NCBI RefSeq assembly: GCF_000002425.4
Contig: NC_037273.1
Span: 6,442,089 to 6,506,088, forward strand
Length of the DNA stretch: 64,000 nucleotides
DNA from: Physcomitrium patens
Lineage: Eukaryota; Streptophyta; Bryopsida; Funariales; Funariaceae
Direction of reading: 5' to 3'
In this document: one piece after another, positions 47,888 to 62,264 of the stretch
Numbering within the stretch: position 1 is the first letter of the stretch
Layout: each line of letters begins with the position of its first letter
Translations under genes and position numbers: made by a program
Notes under the pieces: generated by a model
What the model was told of the DNA's origin: nothing
What the model saw: the letters and a program-made list of their open reading frames with translations, nothing else
Databases searched by the model: none

Positions 47888-50800
47888 TTGATATTAGAGG
47901 TTGCGGATTATCCTCTTCTAATTTGACTTGTAGATTTGTTAAGTTGTTTGAAATAGAAGGAAAAATCATAGATGCTACACTTGGTGGAAGTAAAAATAGA
48001 TTTGTAATTATTGTTGATCTTCATAAACTTGTCAACATTCTTAGGATGGAAATTTCATGCATTACCAATGCCAACCATGGAAATACTAATCCTACACATT
48101 TAAAAGAAGTTTAGTGTCTACGTTAAGAAATTATATAATTGAAGGAAGTAAGTAAATTGATCTTATAACTAAATCTAGTAAGTTTTGCTTCTACAAGTAT
48201 AATAAGAAAAAGGATTAATATGCCCAAGAAGTTAGATGGAATAAGATCAAAATTTTGAAGTTTTTTGCAACAAGTCAAGCTCTATCTAAGGTTGCATCAC
48301 TTTCAATACTTTGGTGGATTTACTTAAGTTGGATTTATAAGCACACTTCTATCTAAAAGTATTTTCTTTAAATTTGTACCTTTGATAGAAAAAAATTCAC
48401 AGCTCTTTTATGATTTGAATTCATTCTTAGAAGTATTTATGGCCACATTTGGAGAAAGTAATCAAGAAAGAATAACAAAGACCAAGCTCTTATCTTTATG
48501 ACAATGATCACAATCAACTACTATATATGTTGCTAAATTCCAAAACCTTGCTTGTGATATGGACTAGAATATCAAAGCCCTTATCAATCAATTTTAATAT
48601 GAATTAAAAGATAATGTTAAAGATTTGTTATTGACAATGTCAAAAGTAAGATCTTTAGAATAATTTATTGCTCAAGCTATTGCATGCAACAATTGATTAT
48701 TTAAAAGACATCAAGAATAAACACTTGGTTAAAGAGAAACAAATTAAGTAATGATGGTAGCTCCCAAGTTTTTAGAAATTTATTCATCAAAGCTAGAATT
48801 AATACAAATTGATATAATATATTTTAAACTTCTTACAAAGAAAAAAAAAGACTTGATGTCATCAAGAAGACTTATGCTTATATTGTAGAGAAGCTAAATA
48901 AATTATTCAATATTATTCAAAGAAATAATGCAATCACAAAATGAAGAGCATGGTTGTTAAAGAAGACGATGTATCAAAAAATGAGTATTTCCAACTAAAA
49001 TAGGGACTATACGGTTAAAATCTTGCATAACTTCTAGTAAAGTTTCTATTCTCTTTTCAAATCCTTCATCTTGTTTTATAATAAAAGTTTATTTAGGACC
49101 AAAAAATCACAAAGATTTAGCCTTGTTAGATTCAAGAGCCTCAACCTATTTTATAAACAAAAATTTTGTTAAAAAATAAGAAAAATTGTTACTTAAGAAA
49201 ATTAAATCCGTACATGTAAAAATCATAGATGATTGTTTGTTGTCTTTTGGAGATATTATCTATAAAACCATTCCTTTAGATATAGCAATTAAAGATCATA
49301 ATAGTATAGTAATATTTAATATAATAAGATATTTATTTAATCTAATTATTTAAAGATTAATTTGATTAAAAAAATATAAATTTCAAATAGATTGGATTTC
49401 TTGTAACCTTAACTTTTTTTGTGGTTTGATCTAAAATTTTTTTAGTCAAGTAGAAATACATAAGCTTAATGCATTCAAATGCTTATTAATAGATACAAAA
49501 GTTTTTATTACAACGACAAAGAAAAGATCATCTTTTGTTATATATATTATATCTATATTTGATAGTAGAAAGATATCAAGTGATATTTCTAATCAATATT
49601 AAGATTTCTAAGATGTTTTTAAAAAGAAGAATGCAAATATTCTTTCAAAGCATTGATCCTATGATTGTATAATTAATTTGTAAGAAAGAACTCAACCACC
49701 ATTTGGACTGATCTACAACTTATTGAAAAATAAGTTGGATGTACTAATAAAGTATATTGAGGAGAACTTGGATAAGAACTTCATATACCATTCAAAATCT
49801 CTAGCAAGAGCTTCTATCCTATTTGTAAAGAAAAAAGATGGATCTTTGCGGATGTATATAGATTATTGAAGACTTAACAAGATCACCATTAAGAATATGT
49901 ATCTTTTACCTCTGATTTTAGAACTTCTTGACCAACTCAATCAAACAAAGATCTACAAAAATTAGATCTACAAAGAGCATATAACTTGGTCTATATCAAA
50001 GAAAGAGATGAATAGAAGACTACTTTATAAACTAAGTATGAACATTTTAAAATTTAATGTTATACCTTTTAGACTTACAAATGCATCAATTGTATTTCAA
50101 TATTTCATGAATGATATTTTTTGTGAGTTTTTTGATGAATTTATTTTTTATTATTTAGATGATATTCTAATCTATTCTAAAAATATAGAAGAGCATAAAC
50201 TTTATGTTTGTCGTGTGTTACAAAAACTTAAAGTTTCAAGATTATATGCTAAGATAGAAAAGTATGTATTCTACACTATTTAAGTTGAATTCTTAGGATA
50301 CATCATTTTTAATAAAGGACTTATGATAGATCCAAAGAAAGTCCAAACTATCATAAATTAGAAGATTTCAAAAACAATCAGAGATATGCAATGTTTTTTA
50401 AGATTTGCCAACTATTATAAAAACTTTATTAAGAATTTTTTTCAAATTTTACTTCTTTTTATATGCTTGATATGTAAAGATAAACTTAAATAGAGCAAAG
50501 AAGCTAAAGCATCTTTTAAAGCCTTGGAGATAATATTTATTTCTAGACCAATTTTGTATTGTATCAATTTTTTTAAGATATTCTTTATAGAAATAGATGC
50601 ATTAGAATTTGCTATAGATATTATTTTATCACAAATATGAATAGATGATAAGCTCCACAAAATAGCTTTTTATTCTAGAAAATTTTCAATAGCCAAGATT
50701 AATTATGAGATCCATGACAAAAAGTGTTTTACAATCATGGATTCATTTCAAGAATGATGTCATTATCTAAAAAGCACTTCTAATCTAGTCATTATGTATA

Positions 50801-53052
50801 TAGATTACAAGAACCTCAAGTACTTCATATTGGTACATTTTTTGAATTCTTGCCAAGTCCATTGGAGCATGTCTTTATTAAGATTTGATTTTAAGATCAC
50901 TTATTAATCTAAAAACAACAAGGTTTATTAGACATTTTTTTAGATGTTTTCATTTTGCACCAAAAAAAAGAGATGTAGCTTGTAATCAATCAAGAATGAT
51001 TTTTTTGAAGTCAAAGCATTTTCATCTTCAAACAATAAAATTTATATTGATTGGTGATTCAACTTTTTTCAAGTAAATTCAATTAAATATGTCTTTTGAT
51101 ATTTTTATTTGTAATATCAAGAATAATTCTTCTAAGTCTCATGATACTTTTAAATTTAAATTGAAGAATAATCTATTTTATTTTGAGAAACAATTATATA
51201 TTCTTAAAAGCAAAACATAATTATATATTCTTCAAGCTCATCATAAATTTTTAGCAATCAAACATTTTGGATACAATAAGATTTTGGAATTAATATCTAA
51301 AGATTTTTAGTAGCTTCAAATATAGAAGATAGTCAAAGATTTGTACAATCATGGAATATTTATTAAAGATTCAAAACTCCTCACCATCAACTTTGTAGAC
51401 TTCTTCAACCATTATCTATTCCAAAACAACTATAGTCTTTTATTTTTATAGATTTCATCACAAATCTTCTTATCTTAGGTTTGTATGTTTTTATATTTGT
51501 GGTAGTAGACCGTTTTGCCAAGATGGCATATTTTGTATCATGTGTAAAATCTATCACATATAAAAAAATAGCTAAGTTTTGTTTTTAACAACATCTATTG
51601 CTATTACAAATTGTTCAAAGTTATTATATCAAATAAGAGGACTCAATTTTTATCTAAATTTTAAAGAGTCTTTTTTAAAATTTTAAAGATGGATATAAAG
51701 CTTTCTTCGACTTTTTATCCTCAAATTGATGGACAAATGAAATAAGTGAATCAAGTTCTAGAACAACACTTGAGGTGTACCATCAACTATTATCAAAATG
51801 ATTAGACAACTCTTTTGCCATTAATTGGGTTTGCGTATAATAATTTGATATATTCTTCTACTCAACAAATACTTTTTTTTTGCCAATTATGGTTATTATC
51901 TATGATTTGATATTTTTGACTTTTCAAAAGTTGATAATCCTACAAGAGAAGATTTGACAAATCATTTATCAAAGCTACATATAACAATGAAGGTGTAGTT
52001 AAAGAATGACAAAAGATGAATGCAGATGCCTATTGCAAGGAACAATTACAATTTAACATGGGTGAGAAGGTATGGTTACTTTGTTGTAACATCAAGACTA
52101 CTCATCTTTACAAAAAGTTGGACTATCATAAGCTTGGACCTTTTCTTATTTATAAATAAGTCAATCTTATTGCTTATCAATTGCATCTATTGGAATTTAT
52201 GAAAATTCATTCTATATTCTATGTAATTCTTCTTGAGTCATATAAGACAATAAATATTTCAAGAAGAAGACAAATGCTACTTCTTCCTATAGAAGTAGAT
52301 AATAATAAAAAATTCAAGGTAGAAGAAGTTTTAAATTCAAGGTGGCACCAAAATAGATTAGAATATCTTATTCATTGGTGTGGATATGATATTAATGAAC
52401 ATACATGGAACCCAACAAAGAATCTTGTAAATACAACAAAGAAGGTTGAGGCTTTTCATTGATGACATCCATCAAAATCAAGATAAAGAATAACAAATCT
52501 TTGTTATGAAAAAAACAAGATCTAAAAAAGATAGCATTCCACCTTCTATTCTTGTTAGTAACTTTTATATATTTATGACGCTAAAGAGATGGAGAATCAA
52601 TAATTAGCAGATTCAATTCAAGAACTTTCACTTGTTGACTTATTAGATGAGACATTGCAATTATCACAACCTTCAAGACAATATAATCAAGATGAAAATC
52701 CTCAAGAATAACATGTCTTTCCTCAAATAGATGGAAAAATATAATATATTTGGTATCATAATCTTAGAAAAGACTCTTAATTTTTAGTGATTATATTAGA
52801 GATAGAAAAAATTTATGATAATTTTCTAAATATTTTATTTGAAAGGAGTTACAAAGGCCTTAAGAACAATCAAATAAAAAAATAATCTTCTTCCTCTGGT
52901 ATAGAACACTATCAATGGCTGAGAAGACCTATTAATCATCTTCTAAAAAAACAAAGTTTAAAATTTGTAGCAATCACAATTTGTTATATCTTGAATTTTC
53001 TCAATATATGATGACTTCTCTCCATAGAATTTGTTCCTAAAAGGGAGAAAAT

Positions 53053-53600
53053 ATTATAGATATTTATATTTATTCTAATATTTATTTATATGATTAAATA
53101 GAAGTAAACAAAAATAGATTTATTTCATAATATTTTCTAGAAAAGCATCTTAGAAGCTTCATAAACTTTACTTTGACTTTATATATATTTGTAGTTAATT
53201 GGTAAGTTAGAAACTTAATCAATAAGTTAGCCATGTATTAGTAACTTGCAGAACAAGCTAACTTTGTGGCATACATATAAAAAACTTACCTTACAAATTA
53301 TAATATGTGTCTTATAAAGTCAATATATTTTAGAGGTCTTATACAATATTACCATGTATTTTCTAATTAAGAGTATATATGGAGGCAAGAATGAAGCCTT
53401 TTTCATTCTTGTCAACGTGTTTTTAGTCTTTAGTCTTATTTGAAGACTTTTTAGTATTCTTGTCTTTGGCAATAGCCATTCTAATTTAATACTATATCAT
53501 CTTTGAATGATTATCTAGTCTTTTTTAGTAACACAAGAATATATTGAGGTTTTCTTTCTTCAAATTTATTCTTTTGATATAAAATTTGACGATGTGTTGG
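53053..53600 (+). repeat. 3' LTR of the chromovirus (recognisable part)
   Basis: It follows a purine-rich tract and aligns with the 5' LTR to about 53,590, after which similarity is lost. It is also the part of the element repeated in reverse at about 62,785-63,330. Confidence 0.75.
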
Positions 53601-54118
53601 CTTGATTTTATTTTAATCTTAATTCTAGTCTTTTTGAGTTTGAATATTTTATTTGATTGGTAAATACTCTTAATTTTTTTATACAAGTTGGAATATTATC
53701 TTTTCACTCAAATTTTACTTCATTCCGACTATGAAAGTACTTAAGTTCTTTGAAAATCCCATCTACACCTATATCTTTAATTCTGAGACTTCAATCCACT
53801 TGAACTTTAATAACCTATAATCTTATTATACAATTAATTTCAAATTTATAGCACACAATAAAATTATTTTTATTACAAATCCAAAAATTTGTACCTTTAG
53901 ATCATCTATTAAATTTATAAAATTCTTCCAAATGTAATTTTTTTTTTTTGTTATTTATTTAGTTTACAAAATCAAATTTATTGAAACATCTTTAACTTTA
54001 TAAAGCTCTTATAAATGTATTAAGAATTTAAATCACTTAAAATATATGCTCAAAGAAGCTTTATAAATTCTTCTGTCATATTTTATTTTTTGATTTTTAA
54101 AGAAAATTCTAAAGTCGT

Positions 54119-54475
54119 TGTAGGTGTATAATATTGTGCCTCAAGGTTTGAATTAGACCCTGGTTGGCAATTGGTCCTTTTCATGTTTCAATTCTTTTTT
54201 TTCTTAAGGTAATATTTACTAAAATCAATTTCTAACTCCCTTATATATATGCTTATATTCTTTTTTTAATCTACCTTCTTTTGCTTATTTATGGCCTTCT
54301 AAAATAAGTAAAAATCTACTTTCTAAAAAAGAAGTATTTTTACTTTTAGTTTTATTATCTTTTGACTATTATCTATATTTCTAAGATAATTTGATATAAT
54401 ATTTTAAAATAAGATCTTCTATAATATAATATTTTTTTTAGTCTTTCACTTATTAGTTGTATTATATCATGATTA
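54119..54475 (+). repeat. LTR-like repeat, copy 1 of 4
   Basis: It begins TGTAGGTGTATA. It is similar over about 355 bp to the copies at 56,647 (reverse), 59,736 (forward) and 62,264 (reverse). Shared blocks are TTGTGCCTCAAGG-like, AATTGGTCCT and ATAAGATCTTCT. It looks like the LTR or terminal part of a second retroelement family. It is diverged from the 56,647 copy, but its palindrome mirror at 62,264 is almost identical. Confidence 0.6.
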
Positions 54476-56289
54476 TGATTAAAGGTTCTTTATAGTCATA
54501 AGATCATAGTAATAGGATACCATGGTCAAAGAGGTCCATAATAATAGGACCACAATCACAAGGTTCTATGGTCATAGATTCAATGTGCTGTTATAGGGCA
54601 TTAAAAAAAAGAAAACACACATTCATTGACAAAAAATTTTAAGTGTTAAGTTTAGAAGTTCACTCCAAATACATATGGAGTCCAAATTTGATTATTTTTA
54701 AGTCAATTTTATATAGAAGAAGACCAAAGAACACATTGGCATACTCAATTTTTATAGTGGAGGTCATTTAAAGTATTAAAGTGGCATTTATAAAATACCA
54801 ATTGTTTTTTAAATGAATTTTGATTTTTTTTGATTTTTTCATATTTTTTAAAATTTTTAATTATCTTTTATTATTACATGGTCTGTAATTTATGACTATC
54901 AACTATAGGCAAGTGCTAGTTGCTTTGGTTTAATTTTGATTTTACTTATGTATTATTGAAGATGAGGATCCAATGTGCATTTTTGGATTTTATTTTTGGT
55001 ACCTTCTCTTATTTACAAGTATTATTTTCGGAATTTTTTTGTGATTATTCCATTTTATATTTATACTAATTTATATTAATATAAATATTATATGAATGAA
55101 GTAGAATTAATGGCTAGTAAGATCTTTCTATTCATAGATATGTTGGACGTGTAGTTATTTGAAGGTGATTATCAATGAATTATAAAGTTTGGTAGTTTTA
55201 TAAGCACTAATTTCTTTTTTAGCCTTTAGATAGTTGTAGGTATTTAAGTAGTCTCTTTTATAGTGCATACTAGGAGTCAATATTGTTGATCTCCTTCACC
55301 AAACTACTTAGATAGTGACCACATTGAAAACTTTGGATCAAAAGTAGATGCTAATAAGGTTTTTCAATATGTTATAACATTGAATATCACTCAAAGGCAT
55401 TGGATTCCAAAGATAGATATATTTCATAAGATAGAAGATAATCCTTGCAACATAGTGAAAGATAGATTCTTAAGAAGAATTAGAGGCATTTCTTTGTTAG
55501 ATTAAAGCTTCAAATTTTAAACACGGATGAAGGAGAAGCATCAAAAGTCTCCTACTTTCAATGAAAGTTATGCCTTTGAGCTTTTATTACAATACTTAGA
55601 GCATGAGGTGCTTCAAATCTAAATAAAATAGAATAAAGAATACTCACTTGAATTACATAAAGTAGAGTATTATTAAAAGGTACATATAAAGCTTATTTCA
55701 ATTCTTAAGGAAGGTATTATCTTAAGCTCCATGCCTAGAATGAAGGGAGAAGATCGAGTCTAAAGAAAAGTTAGTACATCTTTAAAAGATATCAAATAAA
55801 AAAGAGTAGCTACTTCTTTTTATTATTATTACTTTATTAAAGAATAAAAAATAAGCTACTAGCTATACAAGATAATTTTTTAAATTAATATTTTACATTG
55901 GATTTGGTCTATTTTATTCACACTTATCTCTAAAGTTTGCAATAACTAGTGCCACCAATTATGATATTTTAGTGAATCAATAAGTTCTTTATTCATTTGG
56001 TTTTAGACTAGATAATTGAATTGAAGAAGCATGGATTTGACCGAGATGGTCTATTGATGATAAAAAGAAAGAATTCATTCCAATCACATTTGTAGTAATT
56101 ACTTTGATTATGTAAGGAAAAACCTTATTTGATTGTAGTACATTGGCATCTGATTTGCTTTGTAGAAAAATTCTATTAGAAGAAATATTAGCATTTATGT
56201 CTCATTCAATAGAACCAACTAATTTTTCATCTTTAGAAGTTCATTCAAAACATTAAAAGAATCCATCTTCTCTTTGGAAAACATATTGT

Positions 56290-56647
56290 TGTAATGTAAC
56301 AAGGCTAATAAATGCAAGAGAGATAAAAATATTATATTAAAGAAGATCTTATTTTAAAATATTATAGAAAATTATCTTAGAAATATAGATAATAATAAAA
56401 AAGATAATAAAATAAAATAGTGCTAATATTGCCTTTTTACAAAATAGATTCTATTTACTTTGTAGAACCATAAACAAGACAAAACAAAGTAGATTGGAAA
56501 ATTAAATGATACATGCATATGTAGAAAAGAATTGAGAGTAGATTTTAATAAAATTTACCTCAAGAAGCCAAGAATTGATATATGGAGAGGACCAATTGTC
56601 AATTTGGATTGAAATTAGATCTTAAAGCACAAAACCATGTACCTACA
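56290..56647 (-). repeat. LTR-like repeat, copy 2 of 4 (reverse)
   Basis: Same family as the copy at 54,119, on the minus strand. Its TGTAGG end lies about 20 bp from where the palindrome arm stops. Confidence 0.6.
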
Positions 56648-56666
56648 TTGATTCTAAGGTTTTATT

Positions 56667-59600
56667 TGTAGATCAATGGTTGATCTTTATTTGTGAGAAT
56701 AGTTAAATGCTTAACAATGTTAATAGAAAATTTACAAATTTTTGGTAGTAATTTATCAATCTTAAAAAATAAAAAGTTGTAAAACATTACTTGGTATGGA
56801 GTTTTTTTGCAAGGCATCTATTTTTGCTTCTTGTATGCCAAGACTTCTTGATATTAGCATGTGACCTAAGTTTGGTAATTTTTCATGGTAGAATTTATAC
56901 TTTTCATGATGCAAGCACAATCTCTATTGCCATAATTGCTTAAATACTTCTTGTAAATACCTCACATGATTTTATGGAGTGCTAATTAAAATAATAATAT
57001 TATTAATGTAGCATCTAGCAAATGATAGGCCAAATAAAACTTAATCCATTACTCATTAAAACTCAATTGATACATTTTTAAGACCAAACAGAATGAACTT
57101 GAAGTAATAGAATTGACCTTTGTCATCTTGATTAATTCTATAAAATATTGTCTTTATTTGATCTTTAAGAAATAACAATAAGTAATGATAATCTAATTTT
57201 AAATCCAAAGTGCTGAATACTTAAGAAAATCCTACTACATCAAATAATTCTTTTGGCATTGATATTAGATACTTATCAAATTTAATCTTATAATTAATTA
57301 GATAATAGTCTCTACACATTTGTTTCTCTATTCAAATACCAAAAACATCTTTCTTCAAAGCCATGACTATGGCATAAGCATATTCACTATTAGAAAGCCC
57401 AATCAAGCTTGTAACTAATAATTCTTGACAATGAGCTTAAATATCAACTTTTTTTGAAGTACTAAATTTGTATGATAATCAAAAGATTGGATATGAATAG
57501 ATTTTCTTTTATAATCTTTAAGATCTTTAAGATTAAAGACAAAACAATTGCAATACAAAGAAATAAAAGCTCATACCCTTCATGCTTTGATATCAATAAG
57601 ATTTGGCTTGAACTCTAATGGCCAATCATTAAACTTTGTTGTCTCTTTCTTTACTAATGGAGCACCACCACATGCCAGCATGGCCTTGAACTGCTAATCT
57701 ATTGAAGAAAAAATTCTTATCCTTTCAAAATCTTTACTTCTAATCAAATAATGAGCTCTATTACCACAATCTGTTACAAATGTAGGAAAAGTACTACAAG
57801 GTGCCTCTAACTTATTAACCAAGGCAAAAAGAGATTCATTAACCTTTATAACAATCAAAGAAATTCAATTATCATCTAAGATATCATCAATATGGCATCT
57901 AAGAGGTCATTTAAATTAAGAAAGTATTTTTGTAAGTATGTCAGACAATGCTAAGTTGATTCAAATCAAATGATGTCAATGAACATAGGAGCGTAAAGCT
58001 TTAGGCTTCTATAGGTGGAAAGACTAAGAAATTGATTAATATATTGATAAGACTCCAACACTTCTATTTGAATGTCATCCAATGACAATATATTTTTAAA
58101 AATATATCCAAGTAATATGATTTGATATGTAAACCACCACTATGTAAGTTGTATCAAAGGTGTAAATAAATTGGATCAAGGATCATCTAATCCTTGACCT
58201 AATCTAACATAAGAATGACCTTGATAAAACCATTCAAAAATCAATAAGTTTATGTTACCTAATCTCCTCAAATCTTCATCATTAATGAAGGTGATATCAC
58301 AAGGAACTTACCTAAAATAACCAAGAATGGTAGGAAGTTGTAATTATTTAGCATACATAATTAACAATCTTTAGAAATGATGTTAGGCTCCTCCGTTAGA
58401 TGTAATTTCAATATAAACATGAATGTACTATCAAAAAATAAGTCCAATCTTTAATACTACTGCTAAACCTATATCAATATTTGTAAATATCTCTATAAGG
58501 ATAATATCTTCATTTGGTGGATGCTAATGAACAGGTTGGACAAAAGTAGGTGAAAAAGAAGATTTTGATATCTTCAATATGTCTAATGAAGATAAAATCT
58601 CTTTACATTAGTAGAATTATTTTGCATATTATTATATTACATATATTCTTACTTAAGAATGCATGAAGCATCTAATTATGAAAGTTAAGTAAAAATATAA
58701 AAATAATTCTATCAAGTCTAATAAAACCTTAAATAAAATTTAAATAATTCTTAATAAATCCAATCAAAATTTAATCTAATGAAATAAATTTAAAAGAAGT
58801 CAAAAAAGAAATACAAAGAATTCTAAAATAATATTAAAAATATAAATTTTAAGATAATTTTAATTAAAACCTTAATTAAATCTTAATCAAATCCTAGGTC
58901 AAATCCTAATTGAAACTTTAATTGAATCTTGACTAAATCTTAGGTCAAATCCTAATAAAATCCTAAATTTTAGAAAAATCCTATATAAGTTCTAAATCAA
59001 ATTCTAATAAAATCCTAATCCTAATCAATCTTCAATCAAACCTTAGATCTTAAACAAATTTTTAACAAACCTAATAGTAAAATAGAACCTCAACAATTAA
59101 AAATTTCATTGATATCAATTCAAAATTTTTATACTTTTCAATGTCTTATTTAGAAAAAAAAAGAAAAAAGATGAAATTGATCGCACTTACCAATTGAAAG
59201 AAATACAAGATAATCCAATTGGATATTTAGTGGCCTCCTACTCCAACCTAAATATTAAACTTCTAGTCCTAATATCACCTTCTTAAACTATTTAATATTA
59301 CTCAACTTTCAACAAAATGTTGAAAATTCAATCATATAATCATATAAAAAAATTTACTTCAACCCAATAAATAAATTGCTAAAGATCTTAAAAACACTAA
59401 TTAACCTTTAAATTCCAATTTTTGAGACCTTAATCCACAAAAATCTTTATATACTTCAATCTAAATATTTAAGTGACTTCAAAATTTGCATACACATTTA
59501 TAACTAATACATCAATATATTTTTCAAATTTCACTTGTATACAAATCATAGAACTAAAAGAATCCTCAAAATTTTATTATTCAAATCCAAATCTCTTCAA

Positions 59601-59716
59601 AAACATAAAAATCTCTAAAAATATTACAAAATTTGGATATTGATTTACAATTACATGAAACCAATGCCTAAAAATCTTTTCTTAAGTTTTTTCATAAATA
59701 AATCCTTTGATCCAAA
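56667..59716 (-). mobile_element. palindrome spacer with Ty3/Gypsy reverse transcriptase remains, minus strand
   Basis: About 56,830-57,400 on the minus strand keeps RT blocks of the Gypsy type, with short stretches such as FSTLDLKLDYHYLL and LCLHHEKYKFYHEKLPNLGH. Parts upstream on the same strand (57,400-57,900) look like protease/RT-leading sequence. The rest, to 59,716, has no domain I can name. It is broken many times and lacks recognisable RNase H and integrase. The orientation is opposite to the chromovirus at 47-53 kb, and the family looks different. Confidence 0.6.
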
Positions 59717-59735
59717 AATAAAACCCTAGAATCAA

Positions 59736-60095
59736 TGTAGGCACATGGTTTTGTGCTTTAAGATCTAATTTCAATCCAAATTGATAATTGGTCCTCTCCA
59801 TATATCAATTCTTGGCTTCTTGAGGTAAATTTTATTAAAATCTACTCTCAATTCTTTTCTCCATATGTATGTATCATTTAATTTTCCAATCTACTTTGTT
59901 TTTTCTTGTTTATGGTTCTACAAAGTAAATAGAATCTATTTTGTAAAAAGGCAATATTAGCACTATTTTATTTTATTATCTTTTTTATTATTATCTATAT
60001 TTCTAAGATAATTTTCTATAATATTTTAAAATAAGATCTTCTTTAATATAATATTTTTATCTCTCTTGCATTTATTAGCCTTGTTACATTACAAC
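59736..60095 (+). repeat. LTR-like repeat, copy 3 of 4
   Basis: Palindrome mirror of the copy at 56,290-56,647, starting TGTAGGCACATGG. Confidence 0.6.
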
Positions 60096-61907
60096 AATAT
60101 GTTTTCCAAAGAGAAGATGGATTCTTTTAATGTTTTGAATGAACTTCTAAAGATGAAAAATTAGTTGGTTCTATTGAATGAGACATAAATGCTAATATTT
60201 CTTCTAATAGAATTTTTCTACAAAGCAAATCAGATGCCAATGTACTACAATCAAATAAGGTTTTTCCTTACATAATCAAAGTAATTACTACAAATGTGAT
60301 TGGAATGAATTCTTTCATTCTATCATCAATAGACCATCTCGGTCAAATCCATGCTTCTTCAATTCAATTATCTAGTCTAAAACCAAATGAATAAAGAACT
60401 TATTGATTCACTAAAATATCATAATTGGTGGCACTAGTCATTGCAAACTTTAGAGATAAGTGTGAATAAAATAGACCAAATCTAATGTAAAATATTAATT
60501 TAAAAAATTATCTTGTATAGCTAGTAGCTTATTTTTTATTCTTTAATAAAGTAATAATAATAAAAAGAAGTAGCTACTCTTTTTTATTTGATATCTTTTA
60601 AAGATGTACTAACTTTTCTTTAGACTCGATCTTCTCCCTTCATTCTAGGCATGAAGCTTAAGATAATACCTTCCTTAAGAATTGAAATAAGCTTTATATG
60701 TACCTTTTAATAATACTCTACTTTATGTAATTCAAGTGAGTATTCTTTATTCTATTTTATTTAGATTTGAAGCACCTCATGCTCTAAGTATTGTAATAAA
60801 AGCTCAAAGGCATAACTTTCATTGAAAGTAGGAGACTTTTGATGCTTCTCCTTCATCCGTGTTTAAAATTTGAAGCTTTAATCTAACAAAGAAATGCCTC
60901 TAATTCTTCTTAAGAATCTATCTTTCACTATGTTGCAAGGATTATCTTCTATCTTATGAAATATATCTATCTTTGGAATCCAATGCCTTTGAGTGATATT
61001 CAATGTTATAACATATTGAAAAACCTTATTAGCATCTACTTTTGATCCAAAGTTTTCAATGTGGTCACTATCTAAGTAGTTTGGTGAAGGAGATCAACAA
61101 TATTGACTCCTAGTATGCACTATAAAAGAGACTACTTAAATACCTACAACTATCTAAAGGCTAAAAAAGAAATTAGTGCTTATAAAACTACCAAACTTTA
61201 TAATTCATTGATAATCACCTTCAAATAACTACACGTCCAACATATCTATGAATAGAAAGATCTTACTAGCCATTAATTCTACTTCATTCATATAATATTT
61301 ATATTAATATAAATTAGTATAAATATAAAATGGAATAATCACAAAAAAATTCCGAAAATAATACTTGTAAATAAGAGAAGGTACCAAAAATAAAATCCAA
61401 AAATGCACATTGGATCCTCATCTTCAATAATACATAAGTAAAATCAAAATTAAACCAAAGCAACTAGCACTTGCCTATAGTTGATAGTCATAAATTACAG
61501 ACCATGTAATAATAAAAGATAATTAAAAATTTTAAAAAATATGAAAAAATCAAAAAAAATCAAAATTCATTTAAAAAACAATTGGTATTTTATAAATGCC
61601 ACTTTAATACTTTAAATGACCTCCACTATAAAAATTGAGTATGCCAATGTGTTCTTTGGTCTTCTTCTATATAAAATTGACTTAAAAATAATCAAATTTG
61701 GACTCCATATGTATTTGGAGTGAACTTCTAAACTTAACACTTAAAATTTTTTGTCAATGAATGTGTGTTTTCTTTTTTTTAATGCCCTATAACAGCACAT
61801 TGAATCTATGACCATAGAACCTTGTGATTGTGGTCCTATTATTATGGACCTCTTTGACCATGGTATCCTATTACTATGATCTTATGACTATAAAGAACCT
61901 TTAATCA

Positions 61908-62264
61908 TAATCATGATATAATACAACTAATAAGTGAAAGACTAAAAAAAATATTATATTATAGAAGATCTTATTTTAAAATATTATATCAAATTATCTT
62001 AGAAATATAGATAATAGTCAAAAGATAATAAAACTAAAAGTAAAAATACTTCTTTTTTAGAAAGTAGATTTTTACTTATTTTAGAAGGCCATAAATAAGC
62101 AAAAGAAGGTAGATTAAAAAAAGAATATAAGCATATATATAAGGGAGTTAGAAATTGATTTTAGTAAATATTACCTTAAGAAAAAAAAGAATTGAAACAT
62201 GAAAAGGACCAATTGCCAACCAGGGTCTAATTCAAACCTTGAGGCACAATATTATACACCTACA
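61908..62264 (-). repeat. LTR-like repeat, copy 4 of 4 (reverse)
   Basis: Palindrome mirror of the copy at 54,119-54,475. Confidence 0.6.

Larger units (their letters stand above)
47181..53600 (+). mobile_element. Ty3/Gypsy chromovirus, near full length, decayed
   Basis: Parts in order: 5' LTR 47,181-47,887; primer-binding site at about 47,889-47,905 of the initiator-tRNA-Met type; gag about 48,210-48,720; aspartic protease about 49,110-49,170; reverse transcriptase about 49,690-50,340 (with YLDDILIYS); RNase H about 50,440-50,900; integrase about 51,200-51,950; chromodomain about 52,300-52,462 (HWCGYDINEHTWNPTKN); polypurine tract about 53,038-53,052; 3' LTR from 53,053, recognisable to about 53,600. 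The Pol order RT-RNaseH-IN and the terminal chromodomain identify a chromovirus. The coding region is broken in very many places. The two LTRs have drifted far apart, mostly in the C-to-T/G-to-A direction, so the insertion is old. Confidence 0.88.
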
